From contig CAJTMJ010000014.1 in assembly GCA_910577335.1 (NCBI GenBank), positions 1 through 64,000 on the forward strand: a stretch of 64,000 nt of DNA, in the 5' to 3' direction. Source of the DNA: an uncultured Duncaniella sp. Lineage in GTDB: Bacteria; Bacteroidota; Bacteroidia; Bacteroidales; Muribaculaceae. Below the pieces are notes generated by a model. The model saw nothing but the letters and a program-made list of their open reading frames with translations. It ran no database searches and was not told the DNA's origin. The translations under genes were made by a program, and so were the position numbers. Shown piece by piece: positions 51,513-60,417 of this stretch (its first letter is position 1; each line of letters opens with the position of its first letter).

Positions 51513-52568
51513 ATGCAACACTCACGGTTTCGACATATATTAAAGTGGATAACCCTCATAGCAATTTTCTTCGGGTTCACATCCTGCATTTATGACTATC
51601 TCGACCCTTGCGAAGACTCATCGGTGGGATGGTACCCAACACTTGTGGAAACCGAATATGAAACCGACTGGTATATACCTGTCACCCCTCGCAAGCCTTG
51701 GGAAACAGATTTTCCGGAATCGATAGGCACCGATCAAAGCAAATTGCGCCCGCAAATACCCTCCGGGCTGCGAATAATTTCATATCCCGACATAGGCGAG
51801 TTGCAGTCATTCAATCTCCCTCCCCACGGTGGTAACATCGACCTCCATTCACTATCCTCCCACTTACTATTTTATAATAATGACACCGAATACATTATTA
51901 TAAATCCAAAGGAGGGTTTCGACTCGGTGACTGCCACCACCCGGCAACATTCACAAGGCACCTACAAAGGCAATCCGAAAGTGGGGACTGTGGCGAATCC
52001 GCAACCTGTATATTCATCTCCCGACATGCTGTTTCGTGCATCAATAGCTGATTATGATGCCGAAAAGCCGGATTCGATGCGTATTATAAACATAGAGCTG
52101 CTGCCGGCGGTGTTCACCTACGTTGTGCATTTCGCATTTGACTCCGGGCTCGACTATGTGCAGTCAGCACGTGGTGCCATCACCGGAATGGCACGAGGTG
52201 TGCTACTAAGCTCCGGCAAAGCGCTTGATGACGGAGGGGTGACACTCCTATATGACTGCGAAAAGGAGGGTGACGGGATGACCGGGATTGTAAAATCGTT
52301 CGGTTTGCCGGGTTATACGCCCCAAGGAGAACCAATATATCCGGATAGACGTTATGGTATTACATTACAAACCTATCTGAGGAACGGAAAAATGCTCACG
52401 TTTGACTTCGATGTCACTTCACAGGTTGCCGTACAGCCTTACGGAGGGGTGATAATGGTAGATGGAGTGGCTATCAATGAGTCAGATGGCAAACCGGAGG
52501 GTGGCAACGGGGCTTTCGACGTGGATGTAAACCCATGGGGTCCATCCGACGATATTGACATAATGTAG
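51513..52568 (+). CDS. DUF5119 lipoprotein of a fimbrial operon
   Basis: 351-aa lipoprotein (signal ending FFGFTSC, Cys25) with IYDYLDPCEDSS after it. The body fits DUF5119, a family often encoded beside fimbrillin genes in Bacteroidales: RIISYPDIGELQSFNLPPHGGNIDL, YNNDTEYIIIN, LLPAVFTYVVHFAFDSGLDYVQSARGAITGMARGVLLS (characteristic), VNPWGPSDDIDIM at the end. First gene of a four-gene operon with three fimbrillin-family genes. Likely a pilus assembly or accessory lipoprotein; exact role unknown. Confidence 0.85.
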   Translation: MQHSRFRHILKWITLIAIFFGFTSCIYDYLDPCEDSSVGWYPTLVETEYETDWYIPVTPRKPWETDFPESIGTDQSKLRPQIPSGLRIISYPDIGELQSFNLPPHGGNIDLHSLSSHLLFYNNDTEYIIINPKEGFDSVTATTRQHSQGTYKGNPKVGTVANPQPVYSSPDMLFRASIADYDAEKPDSMRIINIELLPAVFTYVVHFAFDSGLDYVQSARGAITGMARGVLLSSGKALDDGGVTLLYDCEKEGDGMTGIVKSFGLPGYTPQGEPIYPDRRYGITLQTYLRNGKMLTFDFDVTSQVAVQPYGGVIMVDGVAINESDGKPEGGNGAFDVDVNPWGPSDDIDIM

Positions 52569-52634
52569 AGGTACAACTATCCATTTTAACACCATAATAT
52601 CAAAATATCTAATCAATAAAAAACATACAGAATT

Positions 52635-53675
52635 ATGAAATGTATCTATCCTTTAGCAATACTTGCACTCGCAACGACATTCAGTGGCTGCAGCGATGAC
52701 AAAGACCATCCGTACGTGAAGGGCGATACCGACTCTGCCATCACATTCTCAAATCCGTTTATCAACAATTCGGTAAAGCAGCGAGCAGCCTCAGCTACTA
52801 CCAAAGAAAACCTTGAAGGATTCAGAGTATGGGGATTCGTCAAAGATCCGAGTTCGGTTGTCTTTGATGGAGCAACTGTGGAACGCAATGGTGACAGTTG
52901 GAAAATTAACGAGACAGAATATTGGTACTTAGGACAGCCTTACTGGTTCACCGCTATATCGACCGGCGAAATCAAGACGCAGGAATTCTATGTATTCACT
53001 CCTCTGCAGAGTGGCACTCAACCATCGGGCGACGCCGGATATTTAGGCGGTGGTAGCATCTTTTACAATAACAGTAATGCAGAAGGTGAGAAAGACCTCA
53101 TCTACGCATTCTCCAACAAAGTCCAGTATGACACGCCTGAATCTATCACCCAAGTTCCACTGACATTCAATCACCTATTGTCACAGGTGACTTTCGAATT
53201 TAGTAATAAGATGACTCAACGAACCACACTTGACATCGAAGGGCTCACATTACTCGGAGCTGCAAACTCAGGTAATATAGATTTAAGTGCAGGATTGGAA
53301 AGTGCCCAATGGGTACCCTCAAATGAAAAATTCTCCATAGCAGATATTTCAACTGAAAAATTCCCATATAACAAGGCGACTATATCGGAACCATCCTACA
53401 TCATTCCTACCGATAACAGCCACGAGTACCAGATACAGTTTACCGCAGTGGTTTATAATGGCAATAACGAGATGGCACGTTACCCCCATCTCATAACTCT
53501 TCCTAAGACCACGTTCTTAAAAGGGAACAGTTATAAGTTCGTAGCCACACTCACTCCTCAGAACATAAACCCCGCTCAACAGCTTAAACCGATAGAGTTT
53601 ACCGTTGTTGATGTCAAAGATTGGCAGCCTAACGAAGGTATCATTGTTCCGGGACCTGACTCACCAATAGAATAA
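52635..53675 (+). CDS. Fimbrillin family lipoprotein 1
   Basis: 346-aa putative pilus subunit or tip protein (signal ending LATTFSGC, Cys20). Mfa-like/fimbrillin landmarks: ITFSNPFINNSVKQRAA (N-terminal strand), LEGFRVWGFVKDPSSVVFDGATV, WYLGQPYWFTAIS, PLTFNHLLSQVTFEFSNK (the most typical motif), and the C-terminal QQLKPIEFTVVDVKDWQP. The order of blocks matches the next two genes, so the three are paralogues. Fimbrillins are exported as lipoproteins and polymerise after proteolytic processing by Arg-specific proteases; I cannot see the maturation site. Confidence 0.86.
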   Translation: MKCIYPLAILALATTFSGCSDDKDHPYVKGDTDSAITFSNPFINNSVKQRAASATTKENLEGFRVWGFVKDPSSVVFDGATVERNGDSWKINETEYWYLGQPYWFTAISTGEIKTQEFYVFTPLQSGTQPSGDAGYLGGGSIFYNNSNAEGEKDLIYAFSNKVQYDTPESITQVPLTFNHLLSQVTFEFSNKMTQRTTLDIEGLTLLGAANSGNIDLSAGLESAQWVPSNEKFSIADISTEKFPYNKATISEPSYIIPTDNSHEYQIQFTAVVYNGNNEMARYPHLITLPKTTFLKGNSYKFVATLTPQNINPAQQLKPIEFTVVDVKDWQPNEGIIVPGPDSPIE

Positions 53676-53723
53676 ACGCTGTTAAAAAGCAGCATTTGAA
53701 TCAACCGACTATTTTTCTCCGTG

Positions 53724-54740
53724 ATGAAACTCAATGGCATGTTTTTGACGCTATGTGCGATGGCTATTTTCGGGGGCTGTTCCGATGATTCGGACACTCC
53801 CGATAGCCGGAGCACATGCGCCATTGAGTTTTCACGGATACATGTCAACAATATATCACGCAACTCAGCTGCCAAGATACCGTTTACCCAATTCAATGTC
53901 TACGGCTTCACTGACTCTCCCGAACATTATATATATGACGGAGCGGTTGTGACCCACAGGGCAAACGACATTTGGGACTGCGAGCAAAAGGAATATTGGT
54001 ATCCCGGTCATAGTTACTGGTTTTCAGCCATCGCCCCGGCATTAGCCGAAGGCGTGAGCTTCGAACGCGCCACCCTACCCGCCGATAGATATTACGGCGG
54101 AGGAACATTGCGCTATCGCCCCGTAGAAAACGGAGCCAAACTCGACCTGCTCTATGCGTTTTCCGGGGAAATCACCACGCATGACACCAGCGAGGACAGA
54201 TACCAACCCGTGGAGCTCGAATTTAACCATCAGCTATCACAGGTGCAGTTCATGTTCTATAACGACCTTGGCAATCCGCACTTCTTTATCAATGTACCCT
54301 CCATCACGCTTGGCAACCTATACTCGGAAGGTGTCATAGACCTGAACCAACCTGTCCCCAAATGGGAACGAAGCGGCTGGGAAACTTTCTGGACAGGCAT
54401 GGGGCGAGTAGACATCATCAAGGCAGACAAGCCCAAAATCTCGGCATCGGTATATCTTCTCCCGATAAAAATGAGCGGAGCCATAATCCAGCTGCAGACA
54501 CAGCTATTTTACACAGCCAACCCCGATGACGACGAGGGATTTCAGATGTCGGATGTCAAGACTTTCTACATCGATTTTCCTGAGATAGATTTCAAACCGA
54601 GACACTCCTACACTCTCGTGGCACGGCTCAACTCCACCAATGTCGAAGGTCCGGGAGAAGAACTGACCCCAATCTCATTCGACATCGAGGACAACGGATG
54701 GCACTATACCACCGGCGGAATCGATGTACCGGTGAAATAA
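53724..54740 (+). CDS. Fimbrillin family lipoprotein 2
   Basis: 338 aa from the ATG at 53724 (a GTG three bases upstream is also in frame). Lipoprotein signal MKLNGMFLTLCAMAIFGGC. Blocks parallel gene 1: FTQFNVYGFTDSPEHYIYDGAVV, WYPGHSYWFSAIAP, LEFNHQLSQVQFMFYND, and the C-terminal ELTPISFDIEDNGWHY. Higher GC and closer to average codon use than gene 1. It begins 48 bp after gene 1. Confidence 0.86.
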   Translation: MKLNGMFLTLCAMAIFGGCSDDSDTPDSRSTCAIEFSRIHVNNISRNSAAKIPFTQFNVYGFTDSPEHYIYDGAVVTHRANDIWDCEQKEYWYPGHSYWFSAIAPALAEGVSFERATLPADRYYGGGTLRYRPVENGAKLDLLYAFSGEITTHDTSEDRYQPVELEFNHQLSQVQFMFYNDLGNPHFFINVPSITLGNLYSEGVIDLNQPVPKWERSGWETFWTGMGRVDIIKADKPKISASVYLLPIKMSGAIIQLQTQLFYTANPDDDEGFQMSDVKTFYIDFPEIDFKPRHSYTLVARLNSTNVEGPGEELTPISFDIEDNGWHYTTGGIDVPVK

Positions 54741-54760
54741 CCCCTTTAAAACTATTCATC

Positions 54761-55690
54761 ATGCGTTTCATCTATTCATTTCTGACACTTATACTTCTGC
54801 TGTCCTGCTCAGATTCCAACGAATACGAGCCGGAAATCAGTCATGCCAAAACACAGATATCGTTCAACGTGACTACCGAAGCACTCTCTGACTCCACTCA
54901 AAGCAGAGGTATTACCATCAATCACCCTTCAAACATGTCGGAATTCAGAATTTTCGCCCCGTTATGGGACCAGACAGAGGAGGGATACATATTCCGTGGC
55001 TATGAAATAGAGGATGAAATAGTAAGCCGCGGGTCGGACAATGAATGGACCACCTCTATCCCCTACTATTGGCCACAAGGAAACCGTTTCCTAACCTTCT
55101 TCGCATATCATCCGGCGAATGTTGACGGATGGAGAGTAGGTAATCCCCATTACTCCCCGAAAGAGATAAGATTTTATTATACACCTCCAGCCGATTCACG
55201 AGCACAGCATGACATCTTATTCGCCTACAACCATGACATGATGAACTATTCGGGCGAGCCGGACAAACGTGTGAAACTCACCTTTTCCCATATACTCACC
55301 AACATACGATTCAAAATCATAGGGGATTCCACAAAGGTCAAGTCAATCACTTTAAAGAACTTTCATGGAAGCGGTGGCTATCATCCCGAAGAGTGGAGCG
55401 AGATGTACAACTGGGACTATAACAATTTTGAAAATACCGCCCCCGCCCCTCTCGTTGACTATACCGTAGAGATTCCTGAGAACGGCGTGATAGGTGACGA
55501 GCAGACACTTATAATTATCCCGCAACAGGCACGCCCCGACTCTTCGATTGAAGTGCTCTTGCGTGATGGCACCGTCCTCACGTCGCCATTCTCCTACCAC
55601 ACATTCCAACCACAAGAGATACGCCGCATCAATATACATCTTCCCTCCGACTCCACCACAGCCGGTAGCCGGATGGTGACTGATATGTGA
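54761..55690 (+). CDS. Fimbrillin family lipoprotein 3
   Basis: 309 aa from MRFIYSFLTLILLLSC (54761, Cys16); the frame is open a little further upstream but there overlaps the previous gene. Blocks: ISFNVTTEALSDSTQSRG, MSEFRIFAPLWDQTEEGYIF, YYWPQGNRFLTFFAYHP, LTFSHILTNIRFKIIGD, then LIIIPQQARPDSSIEVLL. The Ser-Arg-Gly after the acidic stretch looks like the processing region known in FimA-type proteins. Last gene of the operon, 20 bp after gene 2. Shares the N-terminal block structure but diverges most. Confidence 0.85.
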   Translation: MRFIYSFLTLILLLSCSDSNEYEPEISHAKTQISFNVTTEALSDSTQSRGITINHPSNMSEFRIFAPLWDQTEEGYIFRGYEIEDEIVSRGSDNEWTTSIPYYWPQGNRFLTFFAYHPANVDGWRVGNPHYSPKEIRFYYTPPADSRAQHDILFAYNHDMMNYSGEPDKRVKLTFSHILTNIRFKIIGDSTKVKSITLKNFHGSGGYHPEEWSEMYNWDYNNFENTAPAPLVDYTVEIPENGVIGDEQTLIIIPQQARPDSSIEVLLRDGTVLTSPFSYHTFQPQEIRRINIHLPSDSTTAGSRMVTDM

Positions 55691-55738
55691 CGCATATCGC
55701 ATCTGCGGATGCAAAAATGCAAAAATATTGGCAAAAAT

Positions 55739-55769
55739 TTTGCCATTTCAAAAATACTTCCTACCTTTG
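55739..55769 (+). promoter_or_regulatory. Promoter of tRNA-Met
   Basis: TTTG (55739-55742), 19 bp, TACCTTTG (55762-55769): canonical spacing, 20 bp before the mature tRNA. Confidence 0.78.
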
Positions 55770-55789
55770 CCGTCGCAAAAGCAAGGTAT

Positions 55790-55863
55790 GGCGAGATAGC
55801 TCAGTCGGTTAGAGCGTCGGATTCATAACCCGGAGGTCCCGAGTTCAATTCTCGGTCTCGCTA
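55790..55863 (+). tRNA. tRNA-Met (anticodon CAU)
   Basis: 74 nt. Acceptor GGCGAGA (55790-55796) pairs with TCTCGCT (55856-55862), with one G-T pair. The anticodon loop TTCATAA gives CAU. The T arm reads CCGAGTTCAATTCTCGG. The anticodon stem TCGGA/CCCGG has an A-C apposition next to the loop, which I believe recurs in Bacteroidetes. The acceptor is paired at position 1-72, so elongator (or Ile-lysidine target) rather than initiator. Confidence 0.92.
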
Positions 55864-55898
55864 CAAAGGCAATAATGTTAAAGCATTAAACAAGAAGG

Positions 55899-55936
55899 AC
55901 TGTCCGTCGTCGGGAAGACGCCGGACAGTTATTTTT
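55899..55936 (+). terminator. Terminator after tRNA-Met
   Basis: ACTGTCCGTCGTC (55899-55911) pairs with GACGCCGGACAGT (55917-55929) with one internal mismatch, followed by TATTTTTT. Confidence 0.85.
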
Positions 55937-56016
55937 TACATATTTTTCTCATCGAAATTTTGGAAATTAGGACGATTTATCATAAATTCGTGCAATTTAA
56001 CTTAAATCACACACCT

Positions 56017-56775
56017 ATGAAGCATTTTAGATTACTTCAGTTATTCTCGTTGGCATTAGTAGCTATATCGGCATGTATGATCACATCTTGCGCTGATGCT
56101 GATGAGCCTGAATTTGACAAAGCGTTTTCCCGATCGCTAAGCGAAGGGAGAGAAGCCGTTGTTTATAAAACTTCATCATTCCGACTTTTCAACTTACCCA
56201 ATGCGACCGGAAAATGGAAGGAAGTTGACCTGTCAGAGTATATGGGATTCGAAGGCGTCTCACCGAGATACATGATTATACAGGATGGTAAAATCAGCAC
56301 TAATTACCGCACATGGCGCAGTGCAGGACCAACCCTGATAGGAATTATCTGGGAGGCATACCTTCATTCCACAAAAGGGAAACAAAGTCTTTACCTGTCA
56401 CGCAAATTTGAAATCAACGATGAAGACTCATCTATCAGTATTGACGGGCGGACATTCACTGTCGGATATATAAATAAGGATTCTTTCAGGCTCATACATC
56501 TGTCTGAATACGCCGGAGGGATAGAGAACTTAGGTGGAACCCATAAGGAAGTGTGCGACTATAAGGCTGCCCCCGCAGAAACCATCAACAAGGAGGATAT
56601 GCTTGTCTTTGAAACCGAAAAAGAATTGATGCAGGGTGTTATCAATCTTGCCAGAGAGCATTTCGGTGATACCGTTGACCTTAACAAAGTCTATTCCGGT
56701 TTAGTAGAGTTTGACCAACCGAAAAGAGCCATCTATAATCTGGATGAGGTGGAAGCGAAACTCGGACTGAGATAA
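56017..56775 (+). CDS. Lipoprotein, hypothetical
   Basis: 252 aa from MKHFRLLQLFSLALVAISACMITSC (56017); an earlier in-frame start would displace the signal. After the Cys come acidic residues (ADADEPEFD). The body (FRLFNLPNATGKWKEVDLSEYMGFEGVSPRYMIIQDGKISTNYR) is beta-rich and has two similar halves by eye (DGKISTNYR.. / DGRTFTVGYINKDSFRLI). No family recognised. Stands alone between tRNA-Met and rpsU. Confidence 0.75.
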   Translation: MKHFRLLQLFSLALVAISACMITSCADADEPEFDKAFSRSLSEGREAVVYKTSSFRLFNLPNATGKWKEVDLSEYMGFEGVSPRYMIIQDGKISTNYRTWRSAGPTLIGIIWEAYLHSTKGKQSLYLSRKFEINDEDSSISIDGRTFTVGYINKDSFRLIHLSEYAGGIENLGGTHKEVCDYKAAPAETINKEDMLVFETEKELMQGVINLAREHFGDTVDLNKVYSGLVEFDQPKRAIYNLDEVEAKLGLR

Positions 56776-56841
56776 AACCAGCTGATCTACGCATCTTTTC
56801 ATCAATTTTAACACCATTGCTACTAAAATTCATCAAAATAT

Positions 56842-56872
56842 TTTGCCGGGTGGGAAAGAATTTGTAATTTTG
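56842..56872 (+). promoter_or_regulatory. rpsU promoter
   Basis: TTTG (56842-56845), 19 bp, TAATTTTG (56865-56872), 45 bp before the ATG. The leader is AT-rich and carries no Shine-Dalgarno-like purine run. Confidence 0.72.
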
Positions 56873-56917
56873 CCCCGCTAAATTATTCACTTAATACATA
56901 TTAATCAAGAAAACAAA

Positions 56918-57109
56918 ATGATCATCGTACAAGTAAAAGAAGGTGAGAACATCGAAAAGGCATTGAAGAAATTCAAACGTAAATTTGAAAAGACCGGTAT
57001 CGTACGCGAACTTCGCTCACGTCAGGCTTTCGAAAAGCCCTCAGTGGCAAACCGCAAAAAAATGATGAAAGCGGTATACGTTCAGCACCTCCGTGCCAAC
57101 GAGGAGTAA
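56918..57109 (+). CDS. rpsU: Small ribosomal subunit protein bS21
   Basis: 63-aa ribosomal protein: MIIVQVKEGENIEKALKKFKRKFEKTG, with the basic helix RKKMMKAVYVQHLR. Typical length. In Bacteroidia ribosomes bS21 helps hide the 3' end of 16S rRNA, so that Shine-Dalgarno pairing is suppressed (known from Flavobacterium structures). Accordingly no SD is seen before this gene or most others here. The stretch 57110-57299 after it holds an imperfect GCGGTGAGGATT/AATCCCCATCGC hairpin (57210-57241) and nothing else I can support. Confidence 0.95.
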   Translation: MIIVQVKEGENIEKALKKFKRKFEKTGIVRELRSRQAFEKPSVANRKKMMKAVYVQHLRANEE

Positions 57110-57299
57110 TCAGCTCGCCCCCATTAAGTTTCTAACCAATAGAAAGGAGGCTTGACCGATCCCCCGGAAACACCTGAATTTATTTGAACAATATACACAG
57201 CAAAATGGCGGTGAGGATTTTTAGAACATAATCCCCATCGCTATTGTTGTAAACATTCATCAGCATATCATCAAGTCTTTAGCACTCCTCGCCTTAACT

Positions 57300-59321
57300 A
57301 TGCCTCCTATTAATAGAATATCGCTATTATTACTTATGCTCGTTGCTTTCGCATCGTGCCGGGAGGTTATCCCACCTAAAGACACGATGTATGACTGCGA
57401 GGCATTTGAAATATATTCCGATAGCATAGTGCGGGATGGGAAGGTTTACAAAGCCCTGTCAGACACAGAAATCACAAATTCATGGAAAGCCGACAGCATA
57501 AACCGATCGGCACCCTCATACCATTCGCCACAGTTAATGGCTGACGCTCTTTTCTGCAAGGCAATTCAGGAAACTCCCTATTTTTCACCATTACATATTT
57601 ATCTCTCACTCGCTGCCCTCTATCCTGAAAAGTCGATGGAGTCATTAAAAGCGTTAGTGACAAAAGGGAAAATCACCGCTTCCGACTTTCCGGTTTCAGC
57701 CGGTAATGCGGCTTGGGCGGCGGCAGCATGGGAACTTTATTGCGTCACCGGCGACCGGACATGGCTGCGTGAAGCTTATAATGTCATAACCGCCACACTC
57801 CGGAAAGAGCTACCGGTCAGAACCTCGTCACAGCCACCTTTAATATATGGCACACCGGATTATTTCACCCCACACGCTGACTATTACCCTTCATGGATGG
57901 GTCCAATCAATAGATTTCAGACCATCTCAACCGGTGTGAACGCCCTACATGCTTATACTTACGACATTTTGTCAGAAATGGCGTCAGAACTTGGATTAAA
58001 AGCCCCCGACAATTATAAAAAGAGGGCAAACGCCATACGCGGAGCCATAAACGACCTGCTGTGGATTCCGAACTTAGGCTACTACGGGCAATACCTATAT
58101 GGAGCCTACTATCCGCTGCTGTCACATTCCGCCGATCATATAGCCAATTCACTGTGCGTACTCTTCGACATAGCCACTCCTGAAATGGCAAGCTCGATAG
58201 TGGCGCACTCACCGGTGCTTTCCAACGGCACTCCATTGGTATACCCCTCAATCCATGCTCCCAAAAACGATAATGCCTTAGTGGAGGCGCTCAGAATACT
58301 GAGTGCGGCTAAAGTGCGTAACGAGAGTGCAGCTATAGCCTCGATCGGAGCCTTATGGGATCTCTCCATTGACCATCCGACGCCAGCCGAGACACAAGCC
58401 ATGGTAATAAAGGGACTGTTAGGTATGCAATTCACACCTAAGGGTATCATGTTCAGCCCCGTGGTTCCGTCACGCTTCCCCGGAAAGAAGACTCTTAAGG
58501 ATTTCCGTTACCGGGACGCCACGCTGTCGGTAAACATCCATGGCACAGGCGATAAAATCGCCGGATTCTACCTTGACTCTGTAAGCATATCTCCTGCACT
58601 TATACCGCCAAATCTCACAGGCTCCCACAATATAGATATAACCCTCTCCGGGAACAATCTCCCTTTAACCGATATAAATATAGTGAAGAGCGCCACTCTC
58701 CCGAAGGTACCTAAAATCAAATGGCAGCTCCCCAACAAAGCCCAGATCATGGACTTCACTCCGGGTTTCAGCTATGGTATATATGTGAACGGCACATTTT
58801 TGGAGGAGATCCAATCCAACACCTATACATATACCCCCAAGACCGACGCCATTCTTAACATAGTCCCTATAGCGGAGCAGGAGTATATCGGCTTCTCACC
58901 CGAAAGCCATGTGATTGCCTCTGACTCATCCGTGATAAATATCCCGGCATCGTCGATAACGCCACGCCGAACACCCATGCACCTCATAAAGCAGCGTGAA
59001 ATCGCAACCAAGTATATCGAGCTTGCCGCTCGTCACAACACCCGTATCACCTTCTACGCCAACGCTCCCGCTGCGGGAGAATATTTCATAACCATCGGTT
59101 ATTCCAACGGCACAAACTCAACCGCCTTGCGAACACTGACCGTAAACGGGAAAGATGTGGGAATAGTGACATGCCCCTCCATAAGGCACAATGACTGGAT
59201 AACAGTCTACCCGTCCAACACACTTACCGTGAAGCTTAATTCCGGTCCGAATCTGTTGGCTCTGACATATATAAACACCACTATCCTCCTCAACAAAATA
59301 ACCTTGCTACGAAAGAATTAA
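57300..59321 (+). CDS. Six-hairpin (alpha/alpha-toroid) glycosidase-like lipoprotein
   Basis: 673-aa lipoprotein (signal ending MLVAFASC, Cys20). Residues ~70-390 are helical with a spacing like (alpha/alpha)6-barrel glycosidases: QLMADALFCKAIQETPYFSPLHIYLSLAALYPE, AGNAAWAAAAWELYCVTGDRTWLREAY, NDLLWIPNLGYYGQYLYGAYYPLLSHSADHIANSLCVLF, DHPTPAETQAMVIKGLLG. A beta domain (~400-470) follows as in GH78/GH94-type enzymes, and a last domain (~560-673, EIATKYIELAARHNTRITFYANAPAAGEYFITIGYSNG) looks like a CBM35-type sandwich. I cannot assign a GH family or catalytic acid pair. Likely surface or periplasmic glycan degradation. Confidence 0.75.
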   Translation: MPPINRISLLLLMLVAFASCREVIPPKDTMYDCEAFEIYSDSIVRDGKVYKALSDTEITNSWKADSINRSAPSYHSPQLMADALFCKAIQETPYFSPLHIYLSLAALYPEKSMESLKALVTKGKITASDFPVSAGNAAWAAAAWELYCVTGDRTWLREAYNVITATLRKELPVRTSSQPPLIYGTPDYFTPHADYYPSWMGPINRFQTISTGVNALHAYTYDILSEMASELGLKAPDNYKKRANAIRGAINDLLWIPNLGYYGQYLYGAYYPLLSHSADHIANSLCVLFDIATPEMASSIVAHSPVLSNGTPLVYPSIHAPKNDNALVEALRILSAAKVRNESAAIASIGALWDLSIDHPTPAETQAMVIKGLLGMQFTPKGIMFSPVVPSRFPGKKTLKDFRYRDATLSVNIHGTGDKIAGFYLDSVSISPALIPPNLTGSHNIDITLSGNNLPLTDINIVKSATLPKVPKIKWQLPNKAQIMDFTPGFSYGIYVNGTFLEEIQSNTYTYTPKTDAILNIVPIAEQEYIGFSPESHVIASDSSVINIPASSITPRRTPMHLIKQREIATKYIELAARHNTRITFYANAPAAGEYFITIGYSNGTNSTALRTLTVNGKDVGIVTCPSIRHNDWITVYPSNTLTVKLNSGPNLLALTYINTTILLNKITLLRKN

Positions 59322-59333
59322 GGCCATAGAGAT

Positions 59334-59837
59334 ATGAAACGCATAGGAATACTTTCAGACACCCATTCATGCTGGGACGACCGTTACGCAGCCCATTTTA
59401 AAGACTGCGACGAGATATGGCATTGCGGCGATGTGGGTGACATCGACATAATCAAACGGCTTGAAGGCATAGCCCCGGTGGTAAGAGCCGTGAGGGGAAA
59501 TATTGACCATGGCGATGTGTGTCGACGCTGCCCCGAAGTCGAGATATTTTCCGTGGAAGGTTTCAATGTATTGCTCACGCATATCGGCGGCTATCCCGGC
59601 AAATATGCTCCCGGCATCAAGCAAACGCTCATCGAAAACCATATCAACCTGATGGTATGCGGACACTCACACATACTCAAAGTCATGCCTGACCCGCAAT
59701 TAGGGCTGCTGCACATCAATCCCGGTGCCGCAGGTTATCATGGCTGGCAGCGCGAGCGCACCTTGATACGACTGGTTCTCGACAGCGGAGAAGCATCGAC
59801 ACTTGAAGTAATCGAACTTGGAAAAATAAAAATTTAA
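59334..59837 (+). CDS. YfcE/MJ0936-type metallophosphoesterase
   Basis: 167-aa calcineurin-like phosphoesterase. Metal-binding motifs are in order: ILSDTHSCWD (DxH), WHCGDVGD (GDxxD-like), VRGNIDH (GNxD), LLTHIGG (H) and MVCGHSHILKV (GHxH). Family members hydrolyse phosphodiesters; natural substrate unknown. Starts 12 bp after the toroid lipoprotein gene and is followed after 6 bp by a GNAT gene, so the three may be one transcript. Confidence 0.92.
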   Translation: MKRIGILSDTHSCWDDRYAAHFKDCDEIWHCGDVGDIDIIKRLEGIAPVVRAVRGNIDHGDVCRRCPEVEIFSVEGFNVLLTHIGGYPGKYAPGIKQTLIENHINLMVCGHSHILKVMPDPQLGLLHINPGAAGYHGWQRERTLIRLVLDSGEASTLEVIELGKIKI

Positions 59838-59843
59838 TCCGCC

Positions 59844-60335
59844 ATGCACATAATACGCCCTGTCGGACCCTCCGATCATGAAGCGATATTGACGATATAC
59901 AATCATTACGTGACCGACACTGTAATCTCATTTGAGACAAGCCCGCTCACGCTTGAAGAAATGAGTCGCAGAATAGACACTATCAGCTCTTCATACCCCT
60001 ACTTCGTATGTGAGAATCATGACGGATCCATAGCGGGATATTGCTATGCGCATCAGTGGAAAGAACGGGCAGCATACTCCAAGACGCTTGAGACCACCAT
60101 CTACCTTTCGCCCGACCATACCGGTTCAGGGATAGGTAAAGAACTGATGGAAACACTTATCGAGGCATGTCGTGCCGCCGGGTTTGAAACACTCATTGCC
60201 TGCATCACCTACGGCAATCACGCAAGCTGCCGATTGCATGAAAAGCTAGGGTTTTCCAAAGTATCACATTTCCACCGTGTAGGCAAAAAGTTCGGATTTA
60301 CACTTGATGTAATAGACTACCAACTCATATTATAA
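59844..60335 (+). CDS. GNAT acetyltransferase, phosphinothricin acetyltransferase-like
   Basis: 163-aa N-acetyltransferase. MHIIRPVGPSDHEAILTIYNHYVTDTVISFETSPLTLEEM and AYSKTLETTIYLSPDHTGSGIGKELMETLIEACRAAGFETLIACIT carry the acetyl-CoA-binding Q/GxGxG/A-type motif (HTGSGIGKEL). The remainder (NHASCRLHEKLGFSKVSHFHRVGKKFGFTLDVIDYQLIL) is typical of the PAT/YncA group that acetylates methionine analogues and similar amines. True substrate unknown. Confidence 0.9.
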   Translation: MHIIRPVGPSDHEAILTIYNHYVTDTVISFETSPLTLEEMSRRIDTISSSYPYFVCENHDGSIAGYCYAHQWKERAAYSKTLETTIYLSPDHTGSGIGKELMETLIEACRAAGFETLIACITYGNHASCRLHEKLGFSKVSHFHRVGKKFGFTLDVIDYQLIL

Positions 60336-60357
60336 ATAATGTGAGCGGATATAAACA

Positions 60358-60393
60358 GTCCGGATATTACGGCAATAGCCATAATACCCGGAC
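60358..60393 (-). terminator. Terminator of the thioredoxin-domain gene
   Basis: 16-nt arms at 60358-60373 and 60378-60393 around a 4-nt loop. Two positions mismatch on the plus strand but become G-U pairs on the minus-strand transcript, so the hairpin serves the minus-strand gene ending at 60418. Confidence 0.8.
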
Positions 60394-60417
60394 TAAAAAG
60401 TTTACTATAAAAAGCGT

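Noticed and set aside
52635..55690. Fimbrillin genes as SusE-like proteins
   Set aside because: The FNHLLSQV block and DUF5119 neighbour fit the fimbrillin family better, and no SusCD is adjacent.
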